64,000 nucleotides of DNA from Prunus persica. Taxonomy: Eukaryota > Streptophyta > Magnoliopsida > Rosales > Rosaceae. The notes beneath the pieces were generated by a model. That model worked only from the letters and a program-made list of their open reading frames with translations, searched no databases and was not told the DNA's origin. Positions 11,988 through 24,900 of this stretch are shown here, in pieces. The stretch is taken from the NCBI RefSeq assembly GCF_000346465.2, contig NC_034011.1, positions 3,929,508 to 3,993,507 of the forward strand. Reading direction: 5' to 3'. The translations under genes and the position numbers were made by a program. Every line of letters starts with the position of its first letter. The first letter of the stretch is position 1.

Positions 11988-12539
11988 ATGCCGTGTGTGA
12001 TGACACTTGGCCATGTGAGGAGAGAGGCAGAGAGGGGCGGCGAAAAAGAGACAGTGAGACGTGTCTCTCTCGGGTTTTAGAGCTAGGTTTAGAATTACCT
12101 TGTGTGTTGAACGTGGACATGTATTTGTAGGGCTCTAGCCATCTAGAGTTTTCCAAAGAATAATTCCTAATTGGAATGAATATATTTTTCCTTAAATGGA
12201 GAGACTTCGTCAATTGGGGATTCTTGAGGATTCAGATTAGAATCAAATCCCTAATTGATGATATTAACTTTAATTGATGATTATATTCCCAAATAAAAAT
12301 AATATCTCTATTTTTGATTTTAATTAATTGGCCAAATAAATAGGCTCAATTACTGACCTAGATGATGTTCTTTTTATTCACGTGGCACCTTATGATTGGC
12401 TTAGGTGATATTTTTCTTGTCCACATAGCGACCTGTGATTTACCAGTGAAACATACACTCCCACATTATGCAAGTATCTTTTGATGTCTTGAGGAAAACA
12501 TAAACACGGTATTTTGATTAATTTCATGCAAGCAATCGT
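11988..12539. other. Unclassified insert or junction DNA after RLK2
   Basis: This sequence replaces the RLK2 kinase exons. It is rich in GAGAGG-type runs at first and then AT-rich. It has no long frame and I saw no terminal repeats, so the element type is unknown. Confidence 0.4.
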
Positions 12540-12600
12540 GCAGAAACTTGTCCTCTAGTGCATTGACAGGAGGGAGCTCATTTCATAACAAATCTAACCA
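12540..12600 (+). pseudogene. Shard of an LRR exon
   Basis: AACTTGTCCTCTAGTGCATT and the following bases align with LRR exon 5 of the paralogs (for example 37461..37532), including the preceding CAG acceptor. It carries small indels and then ends. It may be the last trace of the ectodomain of the kinase-only copy at 15691..17750. Confidence 0.6.
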
Positions 12601-14275
12601 GGCAGGGGTACGGCTCGAGTCGGGTAATTTTTTGACTGACTTGTGGGTCGAATCAACGAAGTTCACAATTTTTGGGTCGAGTCGATATTGAAACCCGAAG
12701 TTAGGCTGACCCGAATATAACTGGCTCTTTGGTTGGTTTTGGGCTTCAGCCCAATATTATTATTTTCGAAAAGCCCAAATTTTTTTTTGGGCCAAAAACT
12801 AAACCTTTTTTTTTTGTTACAGGAGTTAACATCAGTTATTAAAACAGGCCCAAATAGATTTTTTTTTTTTTTTCTTTTCATAAGCTCAAATCATCATGTA
12901 GATTCAAGTATAATCCATCATTCTAATCCAAGTTTTTAAACAACTATATCAATCACAAATTAATACCATCATCAACCAACCAACAAAACACACATTCAAG
13001 CAAGAAATCCAAATTATAGTTACAAATTACAACCCATGAAAAAAATACACATAAAGATAAAAATATCCTTTCAAAACATCTGCATCCATCTATCCATCCA
13101 AAAGCCTTAACAAAGCAACCTGCATTCATATATCCAAAAATACACTTGTATCACTCACCAAACAGATAATCATGTAGTTGTCATATGCATGGTAAAACCT
13201 GAAAGGAGAGAAACAACATTCCTTTATATGCACAGGAAAATTCACCTAAAGCTTGACCATTATAAACAAATTTTCAGGCGATATTCATAACATGTATTCA
13301 TTCCAAATTGATCAGCACCCTTCAAAGCTTGACCGTAAAAAGAAAAAAAAATGCGAAAATTCATATAAAAAAAACTAATTGAGCCTTTCTGTTGTGTCGT
13401 TTTCTTAAGAAATTTATTTCAGCCGAGGCAAACCAAATAGCTGGGAATGCCTTAGTTTCCCCAAGCCCAATACTTCAAGATCTTAAATTTATATTTCCAT
13501 CAATATTTGATAAACCAAATACCAAATGAAGAATCAAATATCAGTCCCACCAAGCAGTTATCTTCACTTTTGTCACACATCCATACTTTCAAAGTTAAAC
13601 TAAAAAGAAGCATTTTTTTTTTCTTTTTCCCTACAGATCAACTAATGGGTACTCATTAAGCTAAACTGAAATCTCAGATTAGTAAGCAAATCACAGATAG
13701 CCATACATTGAAAAATAATGAAGAATTGACGTAACTGAAAGCAAAAGAACCAAGGTAGTGAAGGTGAAGTTTGACATTACATTTTGTGGACTTTATCTCT
13801 GAGGCGTCTCTTCTTAGCTGCCCAACGAGCATTAGATTGCGAGGTCGATAAGAGCGCTGCGCACTGTAAAAAGACAAATCCCCAACAAATTTTAATAAGA
13901 CAAAAAGAACAAACAGAAAGAGGGCTTATCAAAGAAAGAATGAGAGAGAAGGATATGGATGGACTTGAAGATTCTGACCAAGCTTTCAGCTTCATGGATA
14001 TGAAACTACCCTAGCTTCATCTGAGATCGGCGAAAAAAAAAAATACAATTGAGATGTAGGCTGGCAGCGAGTTAGGTCAAGAGGAGAGGTTTATATTAGG
14101 TTAAGTGTGATATAGTGCAAGCAGAACCGAGTTAGGTCAAGAGTGGCCTTCGAGAATCCAACTTTTGGTATCTGGTTCACAGCAACCCGTGGGACACTTA
14201 TGCCGAATTAATAAAGCAAACTGCCATCCACGCCAAAGTTAAATACTTCAACTCCAAGCGTAGCTCTGTCAACTA
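12601..14275. other. Gene-free AT-rich and poly-pyrimidine DNA
   Basis: The part at 12610-12790 has GGGTCGAGTC/ACCCGAA-type motifs typical of degraded transposon sequence. On the minus strand 13770-13995 is an open frame ending RWAAKKRRLRDKVHKM with a possible acceptor before it; I do not recognise it. The rest shows no gene. Confidence 0.35.
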
Positions 14276-15475
14276 GTCACGGACCATCTTTGGCAACCCA
14301 CCATAGGCTTCGGCACCGGCAACCCCTTATACCCACCCACACATACCCCCCCCACCCCCCGCGCGTTGGGGGAACAGCCCACACCAAGCCCAACCATTAC
14401 GCTTCTACCCATGATACTTACGGTGGTCAAAACCCCAAGATAAAGAACAACTATTATCGATCCTTCAACAATGGAAAACGTAGCAGGCATTCCAACACTT
14501 ATCGGTCTGGAGGCAACAACCCCTCAAAGACTAACAATCGTGCCCCGCTTCTCTTTGAGCCTAACCCAGGTTCAACGTGTTCACAAAGCTAAACACCACT
14601 TATGAGCATGTTCTAGTTAACGAAGCACCCATCATACCTAAACCCCTTCCTTGAAGACCTACTGCCAAGCCTATGTCGAACACCAGTGTCTTCTGTCGTT
14701 TTCTTCAATTCAACGATCATGACACCGAATTTTACATCGCTATGTGAAACATCATTGAATCCCTCATTCGTGAAGGCAAGTTAGACAAGTATGTGCACAA
14801 CGTTCCACCACCCCAAGTCCTCGCCAGCGCCAGATTAACATGATCTCTACCATCAACGGTGGCCTTACTCTGGCTAGCACATCCAACAACTCCATCAAGC
14901 AATATGTCCGGTCTTCCTAACCACACAAAGTCTTCAACACTGAGCATAAACGCATGCCAAAGATGACCAAGGCATGATGGGCACCTATTACATTCATAGA
15001 AGAGGAGAAGCGTGGTGTCATTTTCCGCCACAATGACTCGTTGATCATTCGAGTGGATATTTCCAACTTCGATGTTGGCCGTATTCTCGTGGACACTAGT
15101 AGCTCGGTGAGTGTCATGTTTGGAGAAGCCTTGAACGAACTTCAGGTCCCTGACCACCTGCTTGACCAAAGTATCACGCCTCTTGTGAGTTTTTCTGGCA
15201 ATGTTCTCCAACCCATTGGGAGCATCCACCTCCCCATTTCAATTGTTTTAGCACCCCAACGGGCCACGGTTACCACTCCCTTTCTAATAGCTGATTATCC
15301 TATGGCTTATAACGTCATCCTTAGATGCCCAGCTTTGGCACAAATGAAGGTCTTCATCTCTACACACATGCAAATGCTAAAATTCCTTACTCTTCACGAC
15401 ACATGCACAGTGCAAAGGCGACCAACTTGGTGCCTCACACAATTTTTAAAACTCAAAATTTGCCATCTACTTTAA
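14276..15475 (+). mobile_element. Degraded Ty3/Gypsy gag-protease fragment
   Basis: The frame 15041..15475 reads RILVDTSSSVSVMF, the retropepsin active site (DTGSS in live copies), then PFLIADYPMAYNVILRCPAL, the usual Gypsy segment (normally YNAILGRP) before reverse transcriptase. Upstream, INMIST and FRHNDSLIIRVDI match the region between gag and protease in other frames, so frameshifts are present. No reverse transcriptase, integrase or LTR was seen. This old copy lies where the ectodomain of the 15.7-kb receptor copy should be. Confidence 0.7.
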
Positions 15476-15506
15476 CCCAACAATGAGGACATTTTAGAAA
15501 TTAGTA

Positions 15507-15645
15507 CCACTCCTACCCAATTCCATATGGTTTAGTAAAGAACTTCAATATGAATCAGGAATCTAATTCCCCTCAATCCATATGGTTTAGTAAACAAATT
15601 CAATAGGAATCCGGAATCTAATTCCCCTCAATCCAACTCCTCTTC
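15507..15645. repeat. Short tandem repeat, about 60-bp unit, three copies
   Basis: The string GGAATCTAATTCCCCTCAAT recurs at about 15558 and 15612, with a degraded start of a further copy, separated by TATGGTTTAGTAAA spacers. Confidence 0.6.
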
Positions 15646-15690
15646 AATTCAATTCCTCCTAATCCAATTACAAATTAGTAAACAAACTAT

Positions 15691-17750
15691 AAAGAAGAAA
15701 CAGAGTATCAGTATTTGCTTAGCACTGTACTTGGTTGGATCTTTAATGCTCTTGTCAACTGTATTAGCTGTTTTCTGGATGGGCCTTAGATGGAAACGAC
15801 AACATGGTAAGACTGCCAAGTATTTCTTCTTGAGAGTGTGACTCCCATGTCAGGAAATTAATCAAAACATTGTCTAATAGTTTAAATGATCTTGAGTTTC
15901 ATCATCCATTGGTTGCGATAAACCCTAGAATGTGTTTCATAAAAACGAAAAACTTGCTTCATAAACGTGTAATGGTCTATGTCTCATATGTACATCAATA
16001 TTCATGTCCATCGTGATGATTCTTTTCGTTTGTAGAGATGATGAAGAATTTCAAACCAAATAGGTTGGTGGAGTGCGAGGGTCAACACTTTGCATACTCG
16101 GAGATTGTGAAGATTACTAACGATTTTGCATCAACAATTGGAAGAGGCGGATTTGGAAAAGTCTACCTTGGCACTCTTACACATGAGACCCAGGTTGCTG
16201 TGAAGTTGCTCAATTCATCGTCGAGGCAAGGCTCAAAAGAATTTTAAAATGAGGTAGCTATATGCAAATATATACGTATATATTTAGAATACTGCTATTT
16301 GTACTACGTTTATTGACCACATTACTAACCACCTCTCTAATAGAGGCGAGTCCAAATACATTAGTGAGGTCCACCTGGTGGTCAATAAATGGGCTAATAA
16401 ATGTGATACAAATAATATAATTCTATATTTCTATAAGAGTTCGTACCGGACAGTAAACAAAATCAGTATTAGTTTTGCTAAAAATCGTGGCCATAAACAA
16501 ATGGCAGGTTGAACTGTTAATGAGAGCTCATCATAGAAATTTGGTTTCTCTGGTTGGGTACTGTAATGAAGGGGAGACTATGGCGCTTGTTTATGAGTAC
16601 GTGGCGAATGGAAATTTGCAACACCATCTATCAGCTGGTAACACCTAGCTAATTCTCCTTAATTATTTTCAACGAAATCGGAACAACTTTATGAGGATGG
16701 AAAACTTTTCCGTGCAGATGTAAGTCAAGAAGTTTTGACTTGGAAGGAAAGACTTGAAATTGCAGTAGATATAGCAGGAGGTAACTAAACCCTAAAATAA
16801 ATGTTTTCTTTTTGAAAAATAATATAGTCCATATATAATGTGATTATGCATGTATATGTAACATGGCTGGCGCACACACACATATATATATGTATACTTT
16901 TGCAGGACTGGAATATCTGCACAATGGTTGCAAGCCACCAATAGTGCATAGAGATTTAAAGACATCCAATATCTTGTTAAATGAAAAGTTACAAGCCAAG
17001 ATAGCTGACTTTGGTCTTTCTAAAGTTCTCTCAACTGAAAGCGCCACTCATGTCTCAACAGCTGCTAAGGGAACATTTGGATACCTTGATCCTCAGTAAG
17101 TCTTAATTATTTAATTACCTTTTTTAGTCCAGGAGATTTGCGCATTGAGAGTACTGTTGTTCCCAAATTAGGGAATGAAAGCTTTGCATAACTAATCATG
17201 TGCAAGGTCATAGGTCTCTTCAGTCATTGCCAATTAGGTTTGAGTTTCGATGCTCAATCTAATTAGATTTTGTGTTGACGTTATGTCCAGATATTGTAGC
17301 ACTGGACAGCTCAACAAAAAGAGTGATGTATACAGCTTTGGGATTGTGTTGCTAGAGCTTATAACCGGTAGGGCAGCAATAACAAGAGATGAAGAAGATG
17401 TACCTATTCACATATGTCAATGGATGTGTCCTAAATTCGAGAGCATGGAAATTGAAAGCATTGTGGATTCAAGATTACAAGGGAGCTATCTCAACTCTTC
17501 TGCTCGGAAAGCCATAGAAATTGCCATGGCATGTGCATCTTCAACAGCAATCCAAAGGCCAGATATAACTGTTGTGCATAATGATTTGAAAGAATGCTTG
17601 GAAATTGAGATGCCTTTTGAAATAACAGAGATTGTGGAGAGCGATGATGCAAGTTCAAGCAGCTCAGTTACAGTGACTTCTCAAATTGAGTCCCAAACTA
17701 ATACTAGCAATCTTGGAATGTTACACGAAATTTCAAATTCCTTGCACTAA
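15691..17750 (+). pseudogene. Kinase-only RLK copy with a nonsense codon
   Basis: Exons: part of the membrane exon 15691-15806, then 16036-16253, 16508-16637, 16718-16780, 16906-17095, 17291-17750. Signal peptide, malectin-like domain and LRRs are missing. The kinase has the GRGGFGKVYLG loop, [17 protein letters not shown] and LDPQ. Codon TAA at 16245 stands where RLK4 has GAA, just after the catalytic lysine, so no full kinase can be made. The remaining exons and splice sites look intact, which suggests recent loss. Its nearest relative here is RLK4. Confidence 0.85.
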
Positions 17751-18279
17751 TTTGTAGAGCTTTTTTTTGTATCTATACTATACTGTAATTTAAGAGAACC
17801 TACCTTGTTAATCATTTTAACGAATTCGAACAAATTATGTCGTTAGTTAATTAAGTTCCAATCCACTCTTACTGTTTATCAAGTTCGGCAGCGCAATTTC
17901 AATTTGATTTTTAGATTTTTTAGTCAAGGCATTAACTACCTTTCTTCTTTTTTATTTGGACCTACGTGCAAGTTCGAAGTTTTGACCAACCAAATCATTA
18001 ACTAGTCTTCGGTTTGAACTTTCTTCACGTACGGATAAGAGCTAGCAGAGTTGTGGACGAACCATGACTTGACTTGGTGGCAGGTTCTGTAGAAGTGACC
18101 GGTGAATACCAACTAATTCTTCCCCCATAAAGATCGTGTTTTACAAGTCTTCCCCAAACCCCACGGTATGCCGAGTGAAGCCCAAATTTCCACACAATTT
18201 TCTCAGCAAATTGGTCGTCACCATATAGAAGATGATACGGTCCTTCTGACATGGACGGTTACGCCCAAATCATATATAT

Positions 18280-18745
18280 ACAAAAAATCACTTGAATCCG
18301 ATATCATTTGACCACTTAATTAAGTTATTGAAATTTTAGCATTTTCTTGAAACACCGTATTCATTGATTTTGTAAGACACAATTGGATGTCGAAATGGTT
18401 TCCGATTTGTCTAATTTTTGTAAAGATTGATTCTCTGATAAAGACNNNNNNNNNNNNNNNNNNNNNNNNNNNNNNNNNNNNNNNNNNNNNNNNNNNNNNN
18501 NNNNNNNNNNNNNNNNNNNNNNNNNNNNNNNNNNNNNNNNNNNNNCCGCCGCCTGTTTGCCGACCTTCAGTAGGGCCTAGGCCCCCAAAAGCCCGTGTCG
18601 TAGGTGAAGCCCTCAAATCGGAAACCGTTTCGACATCCAATTGTGTCTTACAAAATCAATGAACACGGTGCTTTAAGAAAAGTACTAAAATTTCAATAAC
18701 TCAATTGAGTGGTCACATGATATCGGATTCAAGTGATTTTTTGTA
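18280..18745. mobile_element. Inverted-repeat (foldback or MITE-like) element around a gap
   Basis: The left arm 18280-18409 is the reverse complement of the right arm 18614-18745 along about 130 bases with few mismatches. The right arm is followed at 18796-18866 by CCCTCAAATAAGCTTATTTG and GGGATCCCTCAAT; the same end occurs in the small element at 22752-22852. The superfamily is undetermined because the centre is missing. Confidence 0.7.
18446..18545. other. Assembly gap of 100 N
   Basis: Exactly 100 undetermined bases, a conventional filler for a gap of unknown size. It lies between the arms of an inverted repeat, a structure that often breaks assembly. Confidence 0.99.
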
Positions 18746-18870
18746 GAGATGATCTTTGAATGAGTATCTACAAAATAGACGGTTTGGATTAGTGAAATAC
18801 AATCCGGAGTGGGGCCTACAAGGGGTGTCCCTCAAATAAGCTTATTTGAGGGATCCCTCAATGGAAGCTC

Positions 18871-18908
<38 letters not shown>

Positions 18909-19194
18909 TGTATAAAATATAAAAGGTTATCCATTGAACAGAAATAACTTTTAGCATTTACCCCTACCTCAAAATAAGCTATCCACATATTATTGTGCCC
19001 GTAGCTCCTGTGCTCTCACATCACCCGCAAAACCGTTGATTTTAAATTTTTTTGTTTTAACAGAAAAACCGTTCATTCTTATGTCCGAGTCTATGAGTAA
19101 TTAGGTTTTCTTTTTGATCGATTTGTTGAGATAAATAATCTCTAGGCTTGAAGGAATTGGTAAATAGGATGAAAATATAGAATATTATTGGTAA

Positions 19195-19386
19195 AAAACG
19201 AAAAACTTGCTTCATAAACGTGTAATAGTCGCTGTCTCATATGACATGGTGATGATTCTTTCCGTGTGTAGAGATGATGACAAATTTCAAACCAAATAGG
19301 CTGTTGGAGTGCGAGGTTCAACGCTTTGCATACTCGGAGATCGTGAAGATTACTAACGATTTTTCCTCAATAATTGGAAGAGGCTA
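19195..19386 (+). pseudogene. Shard of an RLK kinase exon
   Basis: From 19195 the sequence repeats the end of the intron and the start of exon 9 of the 15.7-kb copy. Exon sequence from 19272 reads NFKPNRLLECEVQRFAY and ends at the first glycines of the loop (IIGRG), then breaks into unrelated DNA. Confidence 0.8.
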
Positions 19387-20725
19387 TTTGTTGTATTAAT
19401 ATTAAGAGTTTTTAACTCAAATAGTCCTCAAACTTATACTCGAGTTTTATTTTAATCCCTCAACTAAATTATTCATTCAAATGGTCTATCAATTCTTTGC
19501 TATTTGGTGCATTGGTCTTACCGTCTAATTCCGTCAATATTACTGGTACTTTGAAGGTTAATATAGTCAATTTATACTAAAATATTAATTGATTAATTAA
19601 AAATCTAAATAAAATACTATTAAAAATTAAAATAAAAACTGAAAGGCCTAATAGAAAGAAAGAAAAAAACAATATTCAATAAACCCCATCATCAAAATCG
19701 ATGGATGCAATCGGCCGTCGTCAACCATATGTCAATTTCGGCCTCCCCACCATTCTCTCTTCTCCTCTCCTTCTATATCCCTCTTCTCTTTCTTCTCCCC
19801 TTCTCTCTTCTCACATCAAGTTTCAGATTTGGGATTGTTTTTGGAACTAGGCTGCTTAATTATGATCATCATCATCACCACTAGAGTGAGAGAGGGAAAG
19901 AGAAGAGGGGAAGAGAGAAGAGAGGGAGATGGATCCTGAGCTTCTGCATTTAGCATCTGTGCATTTACATGCATTTATTAATCTAATAATTTTATTAAGC
20001 CCACGTCACCAAACTTGTATTAAAATAAAAAATAATTAATTCCACCTTATTATTTCCCAACAAGACGCAACCACACATTACCCCACACTGCCAGTCATGG
20101 CTACCACCTCATTCTCCCTCCCTCCCTCCCTACCTATTTGGGATAAGTGGCTCTCAACAAAGCCTAGAAACTGATAATGTCAAATTCTTATCTTTAATAC
20201 TATTGTCTCAACATCAAAATTACACCTGCAAAATCATCGTTTCTGTTTTAGAAAATCACTTTTTGACTCTCTACATTTGCAGGGTGAAAGGGGCTCTCTA
20301 TTCTATCTACTATCTTATAAACCTTTCAAGCCCACTTGAATTAAATTGAAATTGTTATATATTTTCAGTTTAGAAAGATAATAAAAATCATGATTAACAA
20401 AAATAATAGTATTGCTGGACTTGGACTTGGAGAACTCTTTTTTCGGATTTCGAGTACTTTGCATTTAGCATCAATGCATTTTTGTGTGCGTTTACTTAAA
20501 TCTTGATTAATTTAATGATATTAATTAATCCACATTAACATAGTTATAATATATATCTTAAAAAATCATATGATGTACCATATCACCCCTTCCACCTTCC
20601 CGCATCTCTACCATCACAAATCCTCTTCCCAGACTCCTACGTTGCCATGGCTACCATCTCTTAAAAATCAAATGGTGTTTACATACTGCAAAAGTGAAAT
20701 GTTTCAAATTGACTACCATAATGAG
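19387..20725. other. Gene-free region upstream of RLK3, part 1
   Basis: No convincing gene. Positions 19740-19935 are CT-rich then GA-rich low-complexity DNA. From about 20225 the sequence parallels 6800..7300 before RLK2, which marks the duplicated upstream block. Confidence 0.55.
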
Positions 20726-21374
20726 CAGGACGGTCCTATGACTTGTACAACCTGGGCTATAGCCCAGGTGAGTTTTTATTTAAGTAAATTTAGGTTTTAG
20801 CCATAAAAAAACTTTCACTTTTAGAAAAAGGCAAAGCTTTTTCAAAAAAGACAGAAAAACCTCTCGACTTTCAAATCAAAGACATGCAAATGTAAAGGAT
20901 TCCTTGAGAAATCCAAAATTAAATAAGGGCAATTTTGTCCATTTTGACTTCTTTTAAAAAATTTCTCTCTCCTTTGGGTTTTTCCAAAGTCTCCCTTTTA
21001 TTTATTTATTTCTTATAGTTAGTTTTAATGTTAATCCTCTTTATAGTAGAAATATTAATTTGTACTAATTGGATAATTGTAGTGTTACCTCTGGTTGTTG
21101 TGTGTCTATCTGACTCTACCTTTGTGATGATAAATTTTCATTTTTGAATTTTCTTATGAATTTTCTTTTCTCTTAATTCATTTTTGTTCATCATGGTAAA
21201 CCTTAGCTGGTATTGTTGGTGTAAAATAGGCATTTTAAACAAATAAAATAAAAATGATATGTTTTTAAATTTTATATATATACACACACATGATCGATTC
21301 CATAAGCCTAAAATCTAACAGTTCAATAAGATAAATCTAGCCCACCTCATTTTAAAATCCTGAGTCCGTCCCTG
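20726..21374. mobile_element. 649-bp hAT-type non-autonomous element
   Basis: The 8-bp site ATAATGAG flanks the insert on both sides (20718-20725 and 21375-21382); the matching block before RLK2 (around 7290) has it once with no insert. Ends are CAGGACGGTCCTATGA and, read inward from the right, CAGGGACGGACTCAGGA, which are imperfect terminal inverted repeats. An 8-bp duplication and CAGG ends are typical of hAT. No transposase frame. Confidence 0.8.
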
Positions 21375-21906
21375 ATAATGAGGACCTGATATGAGGGAGC
21401 CCTAAATCCCCTCAACACAAGTTCTCGCTTGTCAAAGAAGATAAAGCATAAGGATTCCAAGAACAATATTAATAATTATTTATTAACCGGGATAACAAAA
21501 CAAAATCCCTGTTGCAACTAAATTTTTCTCCCACCTTAATTTCCTGCTCTCCCATGCATTTTTTTGTATATAATTGTGGACCAACAACGACTTGACTTGG
21601 CTTACGCTTCCGTAGAAGTGGTGAATGGGTTAATGTTTTACAAGTCTTTCCTACCCCACACGGTCTCCCAAATCAACCCGAAATTTCCACACAATTAATG
21701 TCTTAGCAAAGTGGTCATCTTTAATGTCAAAAATCAAAAACCATCCTCTCTGTACCAGTGGTCAATGGGTCAACGTCTGTAAATGGGGAAAAATCAAAAC
21801 CATCCTCTCTGTTTTAGAAAATCGCTTTTCACTTTAAAAAGATAATAAAAATTATAATTAACAAATATAGATAATATTGTTGGACTTAATCTGATGCTGC
21901 TAGTTC

Positions 21907-21919
21907 TATATATATAAAA
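21907..21919 (+). promoter_or_regulatory. TATA box of RLK3
   Basis: TATATATATAAAATGATATC begins at 21907, about 70 bases before the ATG at 21979, matching RLK2. The bases directly before it (21885-21906) are a copy of part of RLK3 exon 1. Confidence 0.6.
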
Positions 21920-21978
21920 TGATATCTATCGAACACCAATATCTTACTTAACTTGTGTCTTTGGCTTCCCTTGTAGTC

Positions 21979-24900
21979 ATGTTGTGGTCATTCACGCAAC
22001 TCCACTTTGCACTGCTTGGTGGTTTCGCTCTTAATCTGATGCTGCTAGTTCATTCCCAAGATCTTCAATCAGGTATAAGAATATCAGCAGCAAGAAAACA
22101 AATTGCTACTTTTGTTAACATAATATATAGCTAAGCTAAATCCTCTCTTTCTTGCATATATGTTTGTATATATCTCAGGATTCATTAGCATAGATTGCGG
22201 CCTCCAAACAGATTCAAGTTATGCTGAAAACGTAACAAGCATTAACTATATTTCAGACGCAACCTTCATAGACACCGGCGAAAGTAAATCCATATCGCCT
22301 GATTACAGAGATAACTATACACAGCCATCCTGGTCTGTTAGGAGCTTCCCCGAAGGAGCCAGGAATTGTTACAAAATAAATGTTACACCAGGCAACAAAT
22401 ATTTTATGCGGGCGGGTTTTGCATATGGGAATTATGATGGCCAAAATAAGATACCAGAATTTGATCTACACCTTGGACCTAATTTATGGGATACAGTTAG
22501 GTTCGAATATGCCTCCCATGTAAGCACTTACAAAGAGCTCATACACATCGCACTTCGAAACTATATACATGTTTGTTTGGTGAACACAGGCTCTGGGGTT
22601 CCGTTTATATCTTATCTAGAACTCAGGCCTTTACCTAATGCATCTTATCAAACGACAACGGGGTCATTGGCACTTGTAACCCGGCGTGACATGGGCCAAA
22701 GACCTTATAGGAGAGGATACAGGTGAGTCATCTCCAAACCATATATATATAGTCCCTTCTATTGAGGGTTCTTACTTTTATTTGAGGGACACACTTTAGG
22801 GTCCCCTACTAATATTTTTTCAAATAAGCTTATTTTAGGGATCCCTCAATGAATTGAAAATCACACACACACACACACATCTGTGTGTTTGCAATCCTTG
22901 AAAAATTTAATTTTGATTATATTTCTGATGGAACATTGGTTGTATTAATTGATTTAACTAGGTATCCATTCGATATTCATGATCGCTTCTGGAGTTACTA
23001 TAATGAGCTTGATGAATGGACACAAGTAAGTACCTCATCCACCATCGAAACTGAATCTGACAACCCTTTCCAACCACCATCTGTAGTTATGAGTACTGCT
23101 TCGACGCCAAAAGATCCAAGTGATTCCTTGAGTATTATTTACGTATTGCCGGACATAAATGCAGAATATTATAGTTACCTGCACTTTGCAGAAGTTGAAA
23201 GGGTCAACCAATCTAGATTCCAATACATTTTTAGGAACGGACGCCGCACTTTTGGGCCATTTGCTCCTCCTCGGTACTTGTCCTATACCGTTTACAGCAC
23301 TGGGGCCTGGAGTTCTTATGCACAATATGCTAATATTTCAATCACCAGGGCTGAGAACTCTACCCTTCCACCCATCCTCAATGCTTTCGAGATTTATATG
23401 GTTAAAAAATTTATAGAAGAAGAAACAAGCCAAGAAGATGGTAACCACTAATTAGTTCTTTCTTACACGTGTCGATTCATCATTTAGTACCTTACCAGTA
23501 CGCAGGTATATATATGAATTGTTCTGATGAAATTTCTGTTTGAATGTGAAAATATTATTAGTTGATGCAATGGCAAACATCAAGTCAACTTACAAAATCA
23601 AAAGGAATTGGCAAGGAGATCCATGTGCCCCTCAACATTTCGTTTGGGAAGGTGTAAAGTGTAACTACCAAGACTTTGAGTCACCAAGAATCATATCCTT
23701 GTAAGTATATATACATATGACCTCAAACAAACTTCTCCTGATATTTGAGTTAATTATACCTCATCATGTCTTAATTATTGAATCTACAAAAAATACAATC
23801 AGGAACTTGTCCTCGAGTGGCTTAACAGGGGAGATAGCTGCTTCTATATCCAATCTCACAATGATACAGTCTTTGTAAGTATGTCTTGCTGCATTTGTCT
23901 TACCAATGTAATAAATGAGTAATTGTCAATGTCATTAATGAGAAGGTAGACAATGTATTTACCTTACCAATGTAATAAATGAGTATTTGTTTTAATTTGA
24001 ATGAGTTGAGCTGCTCATGATTTCAGGGATTTATCAAACAACAACTTAACAGGACCAATCCTAGACTTTTTGTCTAAACTCCCAAATTTGACTGTCCTGT
24101 AAGTTATTTGGTTATATGTCTAAAGTACTGTAAATGCTTAATTTGTTAGAAAGCACCGTGATAGATTTGATCTTTGCAGAAATTTGGAGAAAAACAAGTT
24201 CACAGGCTCGGTTCCGGTAGGACTGATTGAAAGAAAGAATAGTGGTTTTCTGTCACTAAGGTAAGCCTTTCATAGAAAATCATGGCCTTCAGATTCCGTG
24301 TTTGGCTCACCCTAAAATTGAGTGTTTTCTATTCTAATTTTCAAATATTCTCATAATCCAAAATATTTAATTATCAGGTATTTCCGTAGAATCTGATTAT
24401 TGAGAGTTAAAACATCTTCCTTTTTTTTTTCTTTTTTTCTTTTTTGAAAACAGAGATTTGCAACATATTACAGAGGATATTAAAATCGGTGATTATAATT
24501 TATCAAAATCTAACTGCATTTTCCATCAACCATTTGATCTCAGTTTGTGCGATAATGCACATCTATCTCAATATGTTTCTTGCACATTGAAGAAGAAGCA
24601 CAGTTTCGTTATTCCCATAGTAGTGTCAATCGCTGGAATTTTGATCCTCTTATCAGTTGTAGCAGCTATCTGCTGGTGGGGCTTCAAAAGGAAAAGGCAG
24701 CATGGTAAGACTTCCAATATTTGTTAAAGTAATTTCTTTGGGCGATAAATGATGAAGACTGAAGGTTTGGTTGTATAAGATACATACTCATTAAGCTTGT
24801 AATGTTCTTAGGAGATGTCATAGATGCAAAAGCCATCCCTCAATACGGGTCATTAGAATCAACAAAGCGACAGTTCACATATTCTGAGATAATAAAGATG

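Larger units (their letters stand above)
17751..19194. other. Intergenic DNA with recurring upstream module and assembly gap
   Basis: Positions 18048-18215 match the module upstream of RLK2 and RLK3 (GTGGACGAACCATGACTTGA, AAATTTCCACACAATTT). From 18280 an inverted-repeat element with a 100-N gap follows. I saw no gene. Confidence 0.6.

Noticed and set aside
13770..14014. Possible small gene on either strand (KKRRLRDKVHKM end on minus)
   Set aside because: Overlapping frames on both strands, no recognised family, and no partner exons that I could join.
14290..14592. 100-aa Pro/Asn-rich frame as an independent gene
   Set aside because: It lies directly upstream of the Gypsy protease frame and fits a degraded gag region better.
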